This document shows, piece after piece, positions 1 through 10,289 of a stretch of DNA of 64,000 nt. Positions within the stretch are counted from its first letter, which is position 1. Each line of letters begins with the position of its first letter. The notes under the pieces were generated by a model, which was not told the DNA's origin, ran no database searches, and saw nothing but the letters and a program-made list of their open reading frames with translations. This DNA is from Pseudomonadota bacterium (GTDB lineage Bacteria; Pseudomonadota; Gammaproteobacteria; Steroidobacterales; JBCBZW01), in contig JBCCWS010000001.1 of NCBI GenBank assembly GCA_039193195.1, forward strand, positions 257,338 to 321,337, given 5' to 3'. Made by a program: the position numbers and the translations under genes.

Positions 1-838
1 CGCCGTTCGCCGACAGCGTCCGCACGTGATGCTCGGCATGGGAGGGTTCGTGACCGGGCCCGGGGGCATGGCAGCGTGGCTATCCCGCGTGCCCCTGCTG
101 GTGCACGAGCAGAACGCCATCGCCGGCTTGAGCAATCGCCTGCTGGCCCATTTGGCATCGAAGGCCTTCGAGGCCTTCCCGGGGAGCTTTAAACCCGCCC
201 ACGCCGCGCAACTTCTGGGCAATCCGGTGCGAGAGGATATCGAAGCGCTAGCGCCACCCGCAGCGCGTTTCGCCGGGCGCACCTTGCCGCGGCGCCTGCT
301 TGTGCTCGGCGGCAGCCTGGGCGCTCGCACGCTCAATCTGATGGTTCCGGCTGCGCTCGGCCTGCTGGCGCCGGAGCAACGCCCCGATGTGCGCCATCAG
401 AGCGGGCCGCGCGGTCTGGAGCAAACGCAAGCGGCTTATGCGGCGCACGGCGTCGAAGGCGAAGTGACACCCTTCATCGAAGACATGGCGCAGGCTTACG
501 CCTGGGCAGATCTGGTCCTGTGCCGCGCCGGCGCCCTGACTATCGCTGAGGTCACGGCAACTGGCCTTGCCGCGATCCTAGTGCCGTACCCCTTCGCCGT
601 CGACGATCACCAGGCGCACAATGGGCGCGCCATGGTCGATGCGGGCGCTGCCCTCATGGTGCGCGACGATGCGGTTGATGGGCCTTCTCTGGCCCAGCTC
701 CTAGGGGAGTTGTTGGCAGACTCCTCGCGCTTGGAGCAGATGGCTGAACGCTCACGCGCGCTGGCTTACCGCGGCGCGACGCGGGCGCTGGCGATGGCTT
801 GCCTCGATGCCGCCGAGTCGGGCGGGGTGGCCGCATGA
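1..838 (+). CDS. murG: UDP-N-acetylglucosamine--LPS N-acetylglucosaminyltransferase-type MurG (lipid II synthase), 5' end missing
   Basis: Adds GlcNAc from UDP-GlcNAc to lipid I to make lipid II at the cytoplasmic face of the inner membrane. The reading frame is open from base 2, so the start lies outside the window. Against the usual length of about 355 residues, roughly 95 N-terminal residues are absent, including the first glycine-rich loop. Visible motifs are [12 protein letters not shown] near the edge, [12 protein letters not shown], the GGSLGA loop of the C-terminal Rossmann domain, and the UDP-GlcNAc-binding stretch [13 protein letters not shown] followed by DDHQAHNG. The stop overlaps the murC start as ATGA, the usual dcw-cluster coupling. 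Identity is firm from motifs and neighbours. Confidence 0.95.
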   Translation, partial: AVRRQRPHVMLGMGGFVTGPGGMAAWLSRVPLLVHEQNAIAGLSNRLLAHLASKAFEAFPGSFKPAHAAQLLGNPVREDIEALAPPAARFAGRTLPRRLLVLGGSLGARTLNLMVPAALGLLAPEQRPDVRHQSGPRGLEQTQAAYAAHGVEGEVTPFIEDMAQAYAWADLVLCRAGALTIAEVTATGLAAILVPYPFAVDDHQAHNGRAMVDAGAALMVRDDAVDGPSLAQLLGELLADSSRLEQMAERSRALAYRGATRALAMACLDAAESGGVAA

Positions 839-2247
839 ACGCTGATCGCATGCGCCGCATCGAGCGCATTCACTTTGTGGGCCTCGGCGGTGCCGGTATG
901 AGTGGGATTGCCGAAGTGCTGCTCAACCTCGGGTATCAGGTGCAGGGCAGCGACCTGCGCGAGAGTGCCAATACGCAGCGCTTGCGCGCCTTGGGGGCTA
1001 CCGTACAGATCGGTGAGCACCAGGCCCAGCACGTGCGTGATGCGGACGTGGTAGTGGTGTCGAGCGCCGTGAGCACCGAGAACGTTGAGGTGATGGCGGC
1101 GCAGGCGGCGCGTGTGCCCGTGGTGCCGCGGGCCGAGATGCTCGCCGAGCTCATGCGTTTCCGTCACGGCATCGCCGTCGCGGGTACTCACGGCAAGACC
1201 ACGACCACGAGCTTGATCGCCAGCGTGCTCGCCGAGGGAGAGCTCGACCCCACCTTTGTCATCGGTGGTCGTCTGAACAGCTCCGGGACCCACGCGCGCC
1301 TCGGCGGCGGTCGCTATCTGGTGGCGGAAGCGGACGAGAGCGACGGGTCGTTCCTCATGTTGCAGCCGATGGTCAGCGTCATTACCAACATCGATAATGA
1401 CCACCTCGATACCTACGGTGGCGACATGTCGCGCGTACACCGCGCCTTTCGCGACTTCGCTCACAACTTACCCTTCTACGGCCTCGTAGTGGCTTGCGCC
1501 GATGACCCCGGTGTGCGCGCGTTGCTTGGCGATCTAAATCGACCCATGCTCACCTATGGGATCCATAAGGAAGCTGATCTGCGCGCCAGCGACGTACAGG
1601 CCGACGGCATGATGAGCCGCTTTCGAGCGCACAGCGGCGCAGGCGATGCGTCCTTCGAAGTCGCCCTCCCGGGACTGCACAACGTGCGCAACGCCCTGGC
1701 AGCAATCGCCGTGGGACGCGAGTTGGGTTGTAACGACGAGGCGATTCGCCGTGCCCTAGGCAGCTTCGCGGGCATCGGTCGGCGTTTCCAGCGGCGCGGC
1801 GAGGTGCGCACGCAGGCTGGGCGGGTGGAATTGGTCGACGACTATGGACATCACCCCACGGAGGTGGAGGCGACCCTGCAGGCGGCGCGCTCGGTATTCC
1901 CTGGACGCCGCCTCGTGGCTTGTTTCCAGCCCCATCGCTACACGCGCACGCGCGATCTAATGGATGACTTTGCGCGAGTACTGTCATCCACCGACGTGCT
2001 GCTGGTTCTTGAGGTCTACGCCGCAGGCGAGACACCGATCGCCGGCGCCGACGGTCGTGCCATCGCGCGTGCCGTGCGTCAGCGCGGTCGCGTGGAGCCG
2101 GTGTTCGTCGAACGCGTGAAGGACCTTGCAACGACCTTGTTGGGTGTCGTGAAAGACGGTGACGTGGTCATGACCCTCGGCGCGGGCACGGTGGGCGCCG
2201 TGGCTGAGGATCTGGCCCAACGACTTGCCAGTGGGGAGGACGCATGA
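835..2247 (+). CDS. murC: UDP-N-acetylmuramate--L-alanine ligase
   Basis: ATP-dependent Mur ligase that adds the first amino acid, L-alanine, to UDP-MurNAc in the cytoplasm. With the ATG at 835, which overlaps the murG stop by four bases, the protein has 470 residues, close to the usual length. An in-frame upstream start at 799 would run inside murG and is less likely. The N-terminal domain carries [15 protein letters not shown] (about residues 14-28). The ATP P-loop [10 protein letters not shown] is at about residues 117-126. EADESDGSF and NIDNDHLD follow in the central domain, and [10 protein letters not shown] and HRYTRTRDL lie in the C-terminal Mur ligase domain. Its stop overlaps the murB start. 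Confidence 0.97.
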   Translation: MNADRMRRIERIHFVGLGGAGMSGIAEVLLNLGYQVQGSDLRESANTQRLRALGATVQIGEHQAQHVRDADVVVVSSAVSTENVEVMAAQAARVPVVPRAEMLAELMRFRHGIAVAGTHGKTTTTSLIASVLAEGELDPTFVIGGRLNSSGTHARLGGGRYLVAEADESDGSFLMLQPMVSVITNIDNDHLDTYGGDMSRVHRAFRDFAHNLPFYGLVVACADDPGVRALLGDLNRPMLTYGIHKEADLRASDVQADGMMSRFRAHSGAGDASFEVALPGLHNVRNALAAIAVGRELGCNDEAIRRALGSFAGIGRRFQRRGEVRTQAGRVELVDDYGHHPTEVEATLQAARSVFPGRRLVACFQPHRYTRTRDLMDDFARVLSSTDVLLVLEVYAAGETPIAGADGRAIARAVRQRGRVEPVFVERVKDLATTLLGVVKDGDVVMTLGAGTVGAVAEDLAQRLASGEDA

Positions 2248-3179
2248 TGGCGCCCCGAAGCACGCCTCCCGCGGAATCGCTGCCCGCCTGGGCAAAGGGG
2301 ATCCGTGGCGAGCTGCTACCGCATGAGCCGATGGCGCGCCACACGAGCTGGCGCGTGGGGGGGCCGGCAGACTGGCTCTTCCAACCGCGTGATCTGCCGG
2401 ACTTGGCCGCCCTTTTGGGGCAGCTGCCGAGCACACTTCCAGTGACCTGGGTAGGGTTCGGCAGCAACTTGCTGGTGCGCGATGGTGGTGTGCGTGGCGT
2501 GGTGATTTCGCCGCGCCCGGCGCTCACCACCTTTGAGGAGCAAACCGATGGCAGCTTACGCGTAGGCGCCGGCATCGCGTGCTCGCGAATCGCGCGCCAC
2601 GCAGCGCGAGCGCGCCTAGCGCCGGCCGCCTTCTTCGCCGGCATTCCCGGCACCCTCGGTGGTGCCCTCGCTATGAATGCGGGCGCCTGGGGCGGTGAGA
2701 CCTGGGAGGTGGTCACCGCCGTGGAGACCGTGGACCGCCAAGGGGTGCTGCGTCGGCGTGCGGCGTCGGAGTACGAGATCGCTTATCGGCATGTCACCCT
2801 CCACGCTCACGACATGGGTCTGGAGTGGTTTACGGCCGCTCACCTTACCTTCCCCGACACTAGCGAGAGTGAAGACATTCGATCGCTGCTCGCGCGGCGT
2901 AAGGAAACGCAGCCCCTGGGCCAACCGAGCTGTGGCTCCGTTTTTCGCAACCCGCCCGAGGATCATGCAGCGCGACTTATCGAGGCTTGCGATCTGAAGG
3001 GTCGGCGACTTGGGGGCGCAGAGGTTTCGACCAAGCACGCTAATTTTATCGTCAACACGGGCGATGCCCTTGCGGCGGACATCGAAGCGCTCATCGAGGA
3101 GGTGCGTCGCACCGTGGCCGAGCGAACGGGGGTCTCCCTGATCGCCGAGGTGCGCATAGTTGGGGAGGCCGCCGCATGA
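2244..3179 (+). CDS. murB: UDP-N-acetylenolpyruvoylglucosamine reductase
   Basis: FAD- and NADPH-dependent reductase that turns UDP-GlcNAc-enolpyruvate into UDP-MurNAc. The protein has 311 residues. FAD-binding motifs are [12 protein letters not shown] (about 71-82) and [16 protein letters not shown] (about 133-148). The SCGSVFRNP segment near 229-237 supplies the serine that acts as general acid in the family, and E302 in [11 protein letters not shown] is the likely partner glutamate. It lacks the extra length of the E. coli type I enzyme (about 340 residues). The start overlaps the murC stop (ATGA). A second ATG follows at once, so the exact initiator is uncertain by one codon. Confidence 0.95.
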   Translation: MMAPRSTPPAESLPAWAKGIRGELLPHEPMARHTSWRVGGPADWLFQPRDLPDLAALLGQLPSTLPVTWVGFGSNLLVRDGGVRGVVISPRPALTTFEEQTDGSLRVGAGIACSRIARHAARARLAPAAFFAGIPGTLGGALAMNAGAWGGETWEVVTAVETVDRQGVLRRRAASEYEIAYRHVTLHAHDMGLEWFTAAHLTFPDTSESEDIRSLLARRKETQPLGQPSCGSVFRNPPEDHAARLIEACDLKGRRLGGAEVSTKHANFIVNTGDALAADIEALIEEVRRTVAERTGVSLIAEVRIVGEAAA

Positions 3180-4138
3180 GCCGCCGACGGGCAGTGGAGA
3201 GCAGCGATCACTTCGGCAAGGTGGCGGTGCTGCTCGGAGGCGAGTCCTCCGAGCGCGAGATCTCCCTGATCACCGGCAAGGCGGTGCACGAGGCCCTGTT
3301 GACCCGCGGTGTCGATGCCAAGGCGCTCGATGTGCCCAGTCGCGAGCTCGTCGGTCGGCTTCGAGAGGGCGGCTTCGACCGCGTATGGAACGCCCTGCAT
3401 GGGGGCGTTGGCGAGAACGGTGCTCTACAGGGTTTGCTCGACTGCGCCGGCATCCCCTACACGGGCAGCGGCGTTCTCGCGTCCGCCGTGGGCATGGACA
3501 AGGTGCGATCGAAGCAGTTGTTCGAAGCGGTGGGTATTGCCACGCCGATGAGTGTCGTGCTGCGCGGCGAAGCGGACCTAGCGCCTGCCCTCGAGCGGTT
3601 AGGGTTGCCGCTAGCGGTGAAGCCCAATGCCGAGGGTTCGAGTGTCGGCGTGGCCAAGGTGTCTCAGGAGGGCGATTTGCTCATGGCCTTTCGTGCTGCT
3701 CAGCGCTTTGATGAGGTGGTGCTCGCCGAGCAGTGGATCGAGGCCGGAGGCGAGTTCACCGCCGGCGTGCTGCAGGGAGCGGTGCTGCCGATCATTCGTA
3801 TAGAGGCAGCGTCGGGCTTCTACGACTACCAAGCGAAGTACTTTAGCGACGATACGCGCTACCTACTCCCGAGCGGGTTGGCGCCAGCGCAGGAGCAGGT
3901 CTGTGCCGATGTTGCGCTACGCGCGTTCCAGGCGCTCGGATGCGCCGGCTGGGGTCGGGTTGACCTGCTGCTCGACGAGCAAGGCCAGCCGCGGGTGTTA
4001 GAGGTGAACACCGTCCCCGGCATGACCCATCACAGTCTTGTGCCGATGGCTGCAGCGCATGCGGGAATCGACTTCCCAGAGCTGGTGTGGCGCGTCCTGG
4101 AGACCAGCATGGAGCGCGAGGGTAGAGGAGATGGCTAG
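3176..4138 (+). CDS. ddlB: D-alanine--D-alanine ligase
   Basis: Joins two D-alanines with ATP to make the D-Ala-D-Ala end of the peptidoglycan precursor. The 320-residue ATP-grasp enzyme shows VAVLLGGESSEREISLITG at the N-terminus, the ATP-grasp lysine segment PLAVKPNAEGSSVGVAKV, and the C-terminal LEVNTVPGMTHHSLVP, which holds the Mg-binding asparagine. It overlaps murB by four bases and its stop lies just inside the ftsQ start. I use ddlB because it sits in the dcw cluster; whether a second ddl exists elsewhere cannot be seen here. Confidence 0.95.
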   Translation: MSRRRAVESSDHFGKVAVLLGGESSEREISLITGKAVHEALLTRGVDAKALDVPSRELVGRLREGGFDRVWNALHGGVGENGALQGLLDCAGIPYTGSGVLASAVGMDKVRSKQLFEAVGIATPMSVVLRGEADLAPALERLGLPLAVKPNAEGSSVGVAKVSQEGDLLMAFRAAQRFDEVVLAEQWIEAGGEFTAGVLQGAVLPIIRIEAASGFYDYQAKYFSDDTRYLLPSGLAPAQEQVCADVALRAFQALGCAGWGRVDLLLDEQGQPRVLEVNTVPGMTHHSLVPMAAAHAGIDFPELVWRVLETSMEREGRGDG

Positions 4139-4979
4139 GGCACCTGTGAAAGCCCAGCGACGCACCCGGCGGCGAACGCGCGAAAGGGCACCGGGCAGGC
4201 GTGAGTCGCCACTGATGGGGTGGCTGTCACAGCTGCAGCCCCTGGCGTTTTTGCGCGGCGCCTTCCTAACGGCAGTGTTTGTTGCGCTCGGTATTGCGGC
4301 CTATCGTCTGCTCGATGTGCCCGTGACCCAGGTCACGATGGAAGGCGTGTTTCGGCGGGTTTCCTACGGCCAAATCGAAGCGGTGTTGCGCGATGAGCTG
4401 CCGGCTGGCTTCTTGAGTGCCGACCTTGGCGCGCTTCGCGAGCGCATCGAGACCGTGGATTGGGTCGACGTGGCGCGGGTCAGGCGCCTGTGGCCGGAAG
4501 GCATTTTGGTGACGGTGACCGAGCATGTCGCGGTCGCACGCTGGGGGGAGGACGGTCTGCTCAACGCGCGGGGTGAGGTGTTTATCGACGAAGCACGGCA
4601 TCTGCCGGTGGAGCTGCCGCTTCTGAGCGGCCCACCGGGGAGCGAGGGCGAGGTGTCCCAGCATCACCTCGATTACAGCCGCCAACTCGATGCGCTGGGC
4701 CTTCAGGTACTGGCGTTGTCGGTGGATGCTCGGGGGGCGTGGACCGTTCGCGTTCGCGGGGCCAGCGGCACGCCCGTTGAGGTTCGTCTAGGCAACAGCG
4801 ATCCCGACACGCGCCTGCGCCGCTTCGTCGAGTCCGCCAGCGGCCTCGTGCGACGTCGTGGCGAACAGATCGAATACATAGACATGCGCTACGGCAACGG
4901 ATTTGCCGTTGGCTGGCACGCATCCAACGTAGCGGAGAGCGATGGTGGCCAGAGAGGTAACAATGGGACGGAAAGCTGA
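4131..4979 (+). CDS. ftsQ: Cell division protein FtsQ
   Basis: Bitopic divisome protein that links early and late division proteins (FtsB/FtsL partners) in the periplasm. I chose ATG 4131, which overlaps the ddl stop by a few bases and follows a GAGGAG Shine-Dalgarno directly; longer in-frame starts from 4038 lie inside ddl. The 282-residue protein begins with a very basic cytoplasmic tail rich in Arg, then a single membrane segment at about residues 40-60, a POTRA domain (about 62-130, V-T-M-E-G-V-F start) and the FtsQ C-terminal beta domain, with RLWPEG and the WVDVARV segment typical of the family. The end overlaps the longest possible ftsA reading. Confidence 0.93.
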   Translation: MARAPVKAQRRTRRRTRERAPGRRESPLMGWLSQLQPLAFLRGAFLTAVFVALGIAAYRLLDVPVTQVTMEGVFRRVSYGQIEAVLRDELPAGFLSADLGALRERIETVDWVDVARVRRLWPEGILVTVTEHVAVARWGEDGLLNARGEVFIDEARHLPVELPLLSGPPGSEGEVSQHHLDYSRQLDALGLQVLALSVDARGAWTVRVRGASGTPVEVRLGNSDPDTRLRRFVESASGLVRRRGEQIEYIDMRYGNGFAVGWHASNVAESDGGQRGNNGTES

Positions 4980-6201
4980 TCAGAACACCATCGTCGGCCT
5001 GGATATAGGCACCTCTAAGGTGGTGGCGATCGTCGCCGAGTGCCTGCCGGACGGCGCTGGTATCGAGGTGATCGGTATCGGCTCGCATCCCTCACGGGGC
5101 TTGAAGAAGGGCGTGGTGGTGAACATCGAGTCGACGGTGCAGTCGATTCAGCGAGCCATCGAGGAGGCGGAGCTCATGGCGGGCTGCGAGATCACCTCGG
5201 TGTACGCCGGCATCGCGGGTAGCCACGTGCGCAGCCTCAACTCCCACGGCATCGTGGCGATCCGTGACAAGGAGGTGACGGCGAGCGATGTGGATCGGGT
5301 GATCGACGCTGCTCGTGCCGTCGCCATTCCTGCCGACCAGCGCATCCTGCACATCCTGCCGCAGGAGTTCGTGATCGATCAGCAGGAGGGAATCCGCGAG
5401 CCAATAGGCATGTCTGGCGTGCGCCTTGAGTCGAAGGTTCACATCGTGAGCGGTGCCGAGAGCGCGGCGCAGAACATCATCAAGTGCGTGCAGCGTTGCG
5501 GCCTGGCCGTGGACGACATCGTGCTCGAGCAGTTGGCGTCAAGCTACTCGGTGCTGACGGAGGACGAGAAGGACCTCGGCGTTTGCATGATCGACATCGG
5601 TGGTGGCACCACTGACATCGCCGTGTTCGCCGGCGGCGCCATCCAGCACACGGCGGTGATACCAATCGCCGGCGACCAGGTCACCAACGACATCGCCGTG
5701 TCCATGCGCACGCCCACGCACTCGGCTGAAGAGATCAAGATTCGTTACGCCTGCGCCCTCTCCCAGCTTGCCAACCCGGACGAGACCATCGAGGTGCCGA
5801 GCGTAGGCGAGCGCCCACCGCGTCGCCTGGCCCGGCAGACGCTGGCGGAGATCGTAGAGCCGCGCTACGAGGAGCTCTACCTGTTGATTCGCGATGAGCT
5901 GCGACGCAGCGGCTTCGAAGAGTTGATCGCCGCGGGCATCGTCGTTACCGGCGGCACTTCGAAGATGGAGGGAGCGGTGGAGTTGGCCGAAGAGGTGTTT
6001 CACATGCCAGTGCGTTTGGGTGTGCCGCAAAACGTGGAAGGACTTGCCGACGTGGTACGCAATCCCATCCACGCCACCGGCGTGGGGCTACTGCTATACG
6101 GCTATGAAAATCGTTTACGTGCGGTGGAGCGGCCGCCCATGAGCGGTGGACTTGGGGAAATCTGGGAGCGCATGAAAGCGTGGTTTCAGGGCAACCTTTA
6201 A
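4963..6201 (+). CDS. ftsA: Cell division protein FtsA
   Basis: Actin-like ATPase that tethers FtsZ to the membrane and recruits later divisome proteins. I prefer ATG 4963 (412 residues), because AGAGAGG lies about six bases before it; ATG 4942 is in frame and would add seven residues, overlapping ftsQ further. Motifs are the phosphate-1 loop VGLDIGTSKVVAIV, the phosphate-2 loop CMIDIGGGTTDIAVF and the adenosine segment GIVVTGGTSKMEG. The C-terminus ends in an amphipathic helix-like stretch, IWERMKAWFQGNL, which fits the membrane-targeting tail. It lies between ftsQ and ftsZ, as expected. Confidence 0.96.
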   Translation: MGRKADQNTIVGLDIGTSKVVAIVAECLPDGAGIEVIGIGSHPSRGLKKGVVVNIESTVQSIQRAIEEAELMAGCEITSVYAGIAGSHVRSLNSHGIVAIRDKEVTASDVDRVIDAARAVAIPADQRILHILPQEFVIDQQEGIREPIGMSGVRLESKVHIVSGAESAAQNIIKCVQRCGLAVDDIVLEQLASSYSVLTEDEKDLGVCMIDIGGGTTDIAVFAGGAIQHTAVIPIAGDQVTNDIAVSMRTPTHSAEEIKIRYACALSQLANPDETIEVPSVGERPPRRLARQTLAEIVEPRYEELYLLIRDELRRSGFEELIAAGIVVTGGTSKMEGAVELAEEVFHMPVRLGVPQNVEGLADVVRNPIHATGVGLLLYGYENRLRAVERPPMSGGLGEIWERMKAWFQGNL

Positions 6202-6268
6202 ATTCGAGCGGTCCGCCTGACGGGGCAGGGCGCAATCGCTCAGGTAGAGAAGACCAGGAGGTCTAGCG

Positions 6269-7477
6269 ATGTTCGAGTTAGTAGATGGCGTCAACCACGG
6301 CGCGGTAATAAAGGTGATCGGCGTGGGCGGCTGCGGCGGCAACGCGGTCGATCACATGGTGGAGCGGGGCATCGAAGGTGTCGACTTCATCTCCATCAAC
6401 ACGGATGCGCAGGCGCTCAAGGGCAACAGCGCACGGACCACGATTCAGGTGGGCTCCAGCATCACCAAAGGCCTAGGCGCTGGAGCCAACCCCGATGCCG
6501 GTAAGGAGGCCGCCTTGGAGGATCGCGACCGCCTGCAGGATGTGATTGAAGGCAGCGACATGCTGTTCATTACCGCAGGCATGGGCGGTGGTACAGGCAC
6601 CGGAGCAGCGCCTGTGGTAGCGCAGGTGGCGCGAGAGCTCGGCGTGCTCACCGTCGCCGTGGTCACCAAGCCCTTCGGCCTGGAGGGCTCGAAGCGCACG
6701 CGTGTTGCTGAACAGGGTATTCTCGAGCTGGGCAAATATTGCGACTCGCTGATCACTGTACCCAACGAGAAGCTGCTCGCGGTGCTCGGTGCTCAAACTA
6801 GCCTAAAGGATGCATTCGCCGCGGCGAACCAGGTGCTGCAGGGCGCTGTGCAGGGTATCGCCGAGCTGATCACCCGTCCGGGGGTGATCAACGTCGACTT
6901 CGCAGACGTGCGTACGGTCATGCACGAGACTGGCCAGGCGATGATGGGCACGGGGGAGGCCACCGGCGAGCATCGCGCCCGGGAGGCGGCTGAAACGGCA
7001 ATCTCTAGCCCGCTACTCGAGGATGTGGATCTGGCGGGGGCCAACGGCATTCTGGTGAACATCACCGCCAGCGATTCCCTCGCCCTCGGTGAATTCCAGG
7101 AAGTGGGCGATGCAGTGAAGGACATCGCTGCGGACGAGGCCACGGTGGTGGTCGGTACTGCCTTCGACCCTGACCTCGAGGACAAGATCCGTGTCACGGT
7201 GGTGGCCACGGGTATCGGCCGTAGCCAGGCCCCCGAACTGGTCAAGCAGCCGAAGCTGACCACCGTGCATCGCCGTGTGAGCGGTGAGATCGACTACGGG
7301 CGGTACGATCAGCCTACGGCGCATCGTGGTCGCGATCGTGGTCGCGACGAAGAGGATGCCTCCCCAGCGCCCTCTGGGGCTGTTGCGTCACCGCGACGAG
7401 GGGCCGGCGGCGGTGCCAGTGGTGAACTCCCGGACACGCTAAACGTGCCGGCGTTTCTGCGGCGACAGGCCGACTAA
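6269..7477 (+). CDS. ftsZ: Cell division GTPase FtsZ
   Basis: Tubulin-like GTPase that forms the division ring. The 402-residue protein has the tubulin signature [12 protein letters not shown] (about 104-115), the N-terminal loop [16 protein letters not shown], the T7-loop [11 protein letters not shown], and a charged, low-complexity linker after about residue 330. The conserved C-terminal peptide [14 protein letters not shown] binds FtsA and other partners. A clear AGGAGG Shine-Dalgarno (6257-6262) precedes ATG 6269. A 67-base gap separates it from ftsA. Confidence 0.98.
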   Translation: MFELVDGVNHGAVIKVIGVGGCGGNAVDHMVERGIEGVDFISINTDAQALKGNSARTTIQVGSSITKGLGAGANPDAGKEAALEDRDRLQDVIEGSDMLFITAGMGGGTGTGAAPVVAQVARELGVLTVAVVTKPFGLEGSKRTRVAEQGILELGKYCDSLITVPNEKLLAVLGAQTSLKDAFAAANQVLQGAVQGIAELITRPGVINVDFADVRTVMHETGQAMMGTGEATGEHRAREAAETAISSPLLEDVDLAGANGILVNITASDSLALGEFQEVGDAVKDIAADEATVVVGTAFDPDLEDKIRVTVVATGIGRSQAPELVKQPKLTTVHRRVSGEIDYGRYDQPTAHRGRDRGRDEEDASPAPSGAVASPRRGAGGGASGELPDTLNVPAFLRRQAD

Positions 7478-7574
7478 TCGTGGCTTGGCGCCGCCCTGCA
7501 GCGGTGTTGCGAGGGGACCATTCAGTCCCCGTTAAGGTGCTGAATGAGAGGCTATTTGACGTTGAATCAATAGC

Positions 7575-7604
7575 TTGTGACGCCGCCTTGGCGTGTGCTA
7601 GGCT
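7575..7604 (+). promoter_or_regulatory. Candidate sigma-70 promoter for lpxC
   Basis: TTGTGA, an 18-base spacer and TAGGCT lie in the 288-base gap between ftsZ and lpxC. The -10 match is moderate and no transcript start is known, so this is a weak call. lpxC starts about 160 bases downstream, leaving a long leader. Confidence 0.35.
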
Positions 7605-7765
7605 CCGCGACGTCTTTCAGGCCGGCTAAGGCGCCTACCGCTGCGCCTCGCGGACGTCGAGCTCCCGCCCACGAGCGGTGGAGCATTCCGCGCGCTGGCG
7701 GGTCTAGTCCCAAGGGCCTGACCCGACCGCCCCGACCTGCCCTAACGACGAAGGCTGGGAGTCCC

Positions 7766-8674
7766 ATGCTCAGGCAACGTACGCTCAACAACTCGATCCG
7801 CGCGACAGGCGTGGGCTTGCACTGCGGCAAGCAGGTGCTGATGACTTTGCGTCCCGCGCCGCAAAACACGGGCATTCTATTCCGACGCGTCGACCTCGAG
7901 CCTGTAGTCGAGATTCCGGCGCGCGCCGAGTACGTCACCCGCACAGACCTCAACACGACGCTTACCCTGGGCGAGGCCAGCGTTCACACTGTGGAGCACT
8001 TGCTCTCCGCCTTCGCCGGCCTCGGCATTGATAACGCTTATGTCGACCTTACCGAGGAAGAGGTCCCCATCATGGACGGCAGTGCAGGTCCATTCGTGTT
8101 CCTGCTCCAGTCCGCAGGCATCGTCGAGCAAGCCACGGTGAAGCGTTTCATGCGCATCCTGCGCACGGTACGCGTCGAGGACGGTGACCGCTGGGCCCAG
8201 TTCGAGCCCTACGATGGCTTTCGGGTCGACTTTGAAATCGGCTTTGAGCACCCATCCTTCAAGCGCCGCTCGCAAAAGGCCTCCATCGACTTCTCAACGA
8301 GTTCTTACCTGCGTGAAATCAGTCGGGCGCGCACCTTCGGTTTCATGCGCGACATCGAGATGCTGCGCAAGCGCAACCTCACCTTGGGTGGGACGATGGA
8401 CAATGCCATCGTGCTCGACGAGCACCGGGTGTTGAACGAGGACGGGTTGCGCTACGAAGACGAGTTCGTAAAACACAAGATCTTGGACGCTATCGGCGAC
8501 CTTTACCTCCTTGGGCGCAGCCCCATCGGCGCCTTCCGCGGGCACAAATCCGGCCACTATTTGAACAGTTGCCTGACGCAGGCGCTGCTAGCGCAGCCGG
8601 ATGCCTGGGAAGAGGTGAGCTTCGAAGATGAGGCAGCCGCTCCGCCCGCCTTCGCGCGGGCGGCGGCAGTTTAA
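7766..8674 (+). CDS. lpxC: UDP-3-O-acyl-N-acetylglucosamine deacetylase
   Basis: Zinc enzyme that makes the first committed step of lipid A synthesis, in the cytoplasm. I chose ATG 7766, giving 302 residues against about 305 in E. coli, and preceded by GGGAG; the open frame runs 63 codons further upstream but those residues do not look like LpxC. Zinc and catalytic residues are E77-H78 in [14 protein letters not shown], the histidine and aspartate in [12 protein letters not shown], and the histidine in FRGHKSGHY near the C-terminus. Its place at the end of the dcw cluster is standard for gammaproteobacteria. Confidence 0.96.
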   Translation: MLRQRTLNNSIRATGVGLHCGKQVLMTLRPAPQNTGILFRRVDLEPVVEIPARAEYVTRTDLNTTLTLGEASVHTVEHLLSAFAGLGIDNAYVDLTEEEVPIMDGSAGPFVFLLQSAGIVEQATVKRFMRILRTVRVEDGDRWAQFEPYDGFRVDFEIGFEHPSFKRRSQKASIDFSTSSYLREISRARTFGFMRDIEMLRKRNLTLGGTMDNAIVLDEHRVLNEDGLRYEDEFVKHKILDAIGDLYLLGRSPIGAFRGHKSGHYLNSCLTQALLAQPDAWEEVSFEDEAAAPPAFARAAAV

Positions 8675-8689
8675 GGCAAAGGAAGCTAG

Positions 8690-9076
8690 CTAGGGAGGCG
8701 CGTCAGGGGGCGTCGCGCCGGGCCTGACACGTATCTGGAGACGCTTGACGGTTTTTCCGCACGCGCTGCTCAATTGAGGCGTCAATGCCGGGGCCGCGAG
8801 GCGTAGGTGAGACGCCCAGGCTGAAGATTGCAGTACCAGTGTCAACGTTTCCTCGCTATAACTTACGGCCTGCACGGCGCTTGCCACGGGTGCACCAAGA
8901 CACTCGCGGACGGTGTGCAGCAGCTGCCCTTGCTGCTGAGCCTTCGCCTTGAGCGCGGCCAGAGCCGATGACTGGGGAGCGGCAGCAAACACGTCGCCGA
9001 GGGCTCGCGGAGCCTTTGGCGAAGGGGAATGGGGGCGTAGGTCGCCGAGGAAACGCGGCTTACGGGGTGCGCTCAC
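8690..9076 (-). CDS. dciA: DciA/DUF721 family protein, predicted DnaB helicase operator
   Basis: Small basic protein (128 residues) of the DUF721 family, known as DciA, the ancestral loader of the replicative helicase DnaB in bacteria that lack DnaC. The folded domain covers about residues 45-118, with the LLHTVRECLGAPVASAV and LTLVLQSSAWASHLR stretches; the N-terminus is Pro/Arg-rich and probably flexible. It is transcribed against lpxC and divergently from the M23 gene, an arrangement also seen in Pseudomonas between lpxC and secA. The family call rests on this pattern and on location; I did not align it. Confidence 0.8.
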   Translation of the reverse strand: MSAPRKPRFLGDLRPHSPSPKAPRALGDVFAAAPQSSALAALKAKAQQQGQLLHTVRECLGAPVASAVQAVSYSEETLTLVLQSSAWASHLRLAAPALTPQLSSACGKTVKRLQIRVRPGATPPDAPP

Positions 9077-9144
9077 GGACGCTCCGCTGCGCGTGCGCTA
9101 GAGGTCAGGGTAGATCGCATGACACACATAAAAGGCGAGCCTAG

Positions 9145-10089
9145 ATGAACCTGCTTGTCCTTGCCAATCGCAACAATGGCGTGCGCAGTCTGCGCGTGAG
9201 CGCGACCCAGGTATACGGCGCCATCGCCATTTTTGCCGTTGCCGTAGGCCTTACTGGCTTTATCACGGGAGCTGGCGTCGGCTGGGGCATGAAGCTACGC
9301 GCAGAGCGCCAGGTGGATATCCTCGAAGCGCAGGTCGCTTACCAAACGGTCGCTCTGGATGCCCTGGAGCAGTCCCTCGAAAACAACATGGAAGCCCTCG
9401 TGGCGCGTGTGGGCTCCCTCTCGGCACACGTCACCCGGTTGGATGCTCTCGGGCAGCGGCTCACCACCATGGCCGAACTTGAGGACGGTGAGTTCAACTT
9501 CGCGTCGGCGCCCGCGATGGGCGGGCCGGAGACTGTTGACGGCGACTACTTGGCGAGCGTGGTGACGAGCGACGAGGTGTTCTCCGAGGTGCTTACCTTG
9601 GAACGCCAGCTCGACGATCGGCGTCGTCAGCTCCAGGCCCTTGAGAGCATGCTGCTCACACGCACGGTTGCACAGCGGGTCGAGCCCGCCGGTTGGCCCG
9701 TCGAGGGCGGTTGGATCAGCTCGCCCTACGGACGGCGCACAGACCCGATCAACAACACGCGGGCCTGGCACGCCGGTCTGGACTTCGCGGGGACCGAAGG
9801 CATGCCGATCAAGGCCGTCGCCGACGGTGTGGTCACCTGGTCCGCGCGGCGCTACGGTTACGGCTACCTCGTCGAACTCACCCACGGCAACGGCCTGGTC
9901 ACGCGCTACGCGCACAACAGTGACAACCTAGTGGCCGTCGGCGATCGAGTGAGTAAGGGCCAGGTGATCGCGAAGATGGGCTCTACGGGACGCGCCACTG
10001 GCCCCAATCTGCACTTTGAGGTCCTGCGCAACGGCCGCACCGTCAATCCCATCTCCTACGTGCGAGCCGGCGGCTCCCGCCAGCCTTGA
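9145..10089 (+). CDS. Membrane-anchored M23 family (LytM-type) peptidase or regulator
   Basis: Likely murein endopeptidase or amidase activator of the cell wall. It has 314 residues: a membrane segment at about 21-45, a coiled-coil-like stretch at about 52-110 and 145-172, and a C-terminal M23 domain at about 188-307. Metal ligands are seen as H209 and D213 (WHAGLD) and H290. H257 (YAHN) fits one catalytic histidine. The first histidine of the usual HxH motif is asparagine here (GPNLHFEV, N288), so full catalytic activity is uncertain. The gene lies between dciA and secA, as in other gammaproteobacteria. Confidence 0.88.
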   Translation: MNLLVLANRNNGVRSLRVSATQVYGAIAIFAVAVGLTGFITGAGVGWGMKLRAERQVDILEAQVAYQTVALDALEQSLENNMEALVARVGSLSAHVTRLDALGQRLTTMAELEDGEFNFASAPAMGGPETVDGDYLASVVTSDEVFSEVLTLERQLDDRRRQLQALESMLLTRTVAQRVEPAGWPVEGGWISSPYGRRTDPINNTRAWHAGLDFAGTEGMPIKAVADGVVTWSARRYGYGYLVELTHGNGLVTRYAHNSDNLVAVGDRVSKGQVIAKMGSTGRATGPNLHFEVLRNGRTVNPISYVRAGGSRQP

Positions 10090-10289
10090 AATAGAGGCCT
10101 CGCGCCCCCAGACCCGCTGTGGCCGGAACTGGCGGGCGGCGGTGTCCTTCTGACTGCGCTACACTCGCCAGCCGATCACGGCGCCCGCGCACCGGCACGC
10201 CGCCGTTGAACACTCCGATTTGAACACGCACGCGATGCCTGCGGCGAAAGTCCGTGGTCGCCCCGCGTCAACTGTAAGTCTCTGGAATC

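Noticed and set aside
799-835. Upstream murC start at 799
   Set aside because: It would overlap murG by 40 bases; ATG 835 forms the usual four-base overlap.
766-1464. Minus-strand frame over murC
   Set aside because: Antisense of the conserved N-terminal and ATP-binding parts of MurC.
7513-7530. Hairpin GGGGAC-CATTCA-GTCCCC after ftsZ
   Set aside because: Only six base pairs and no T-run; not enough to call a terminator.
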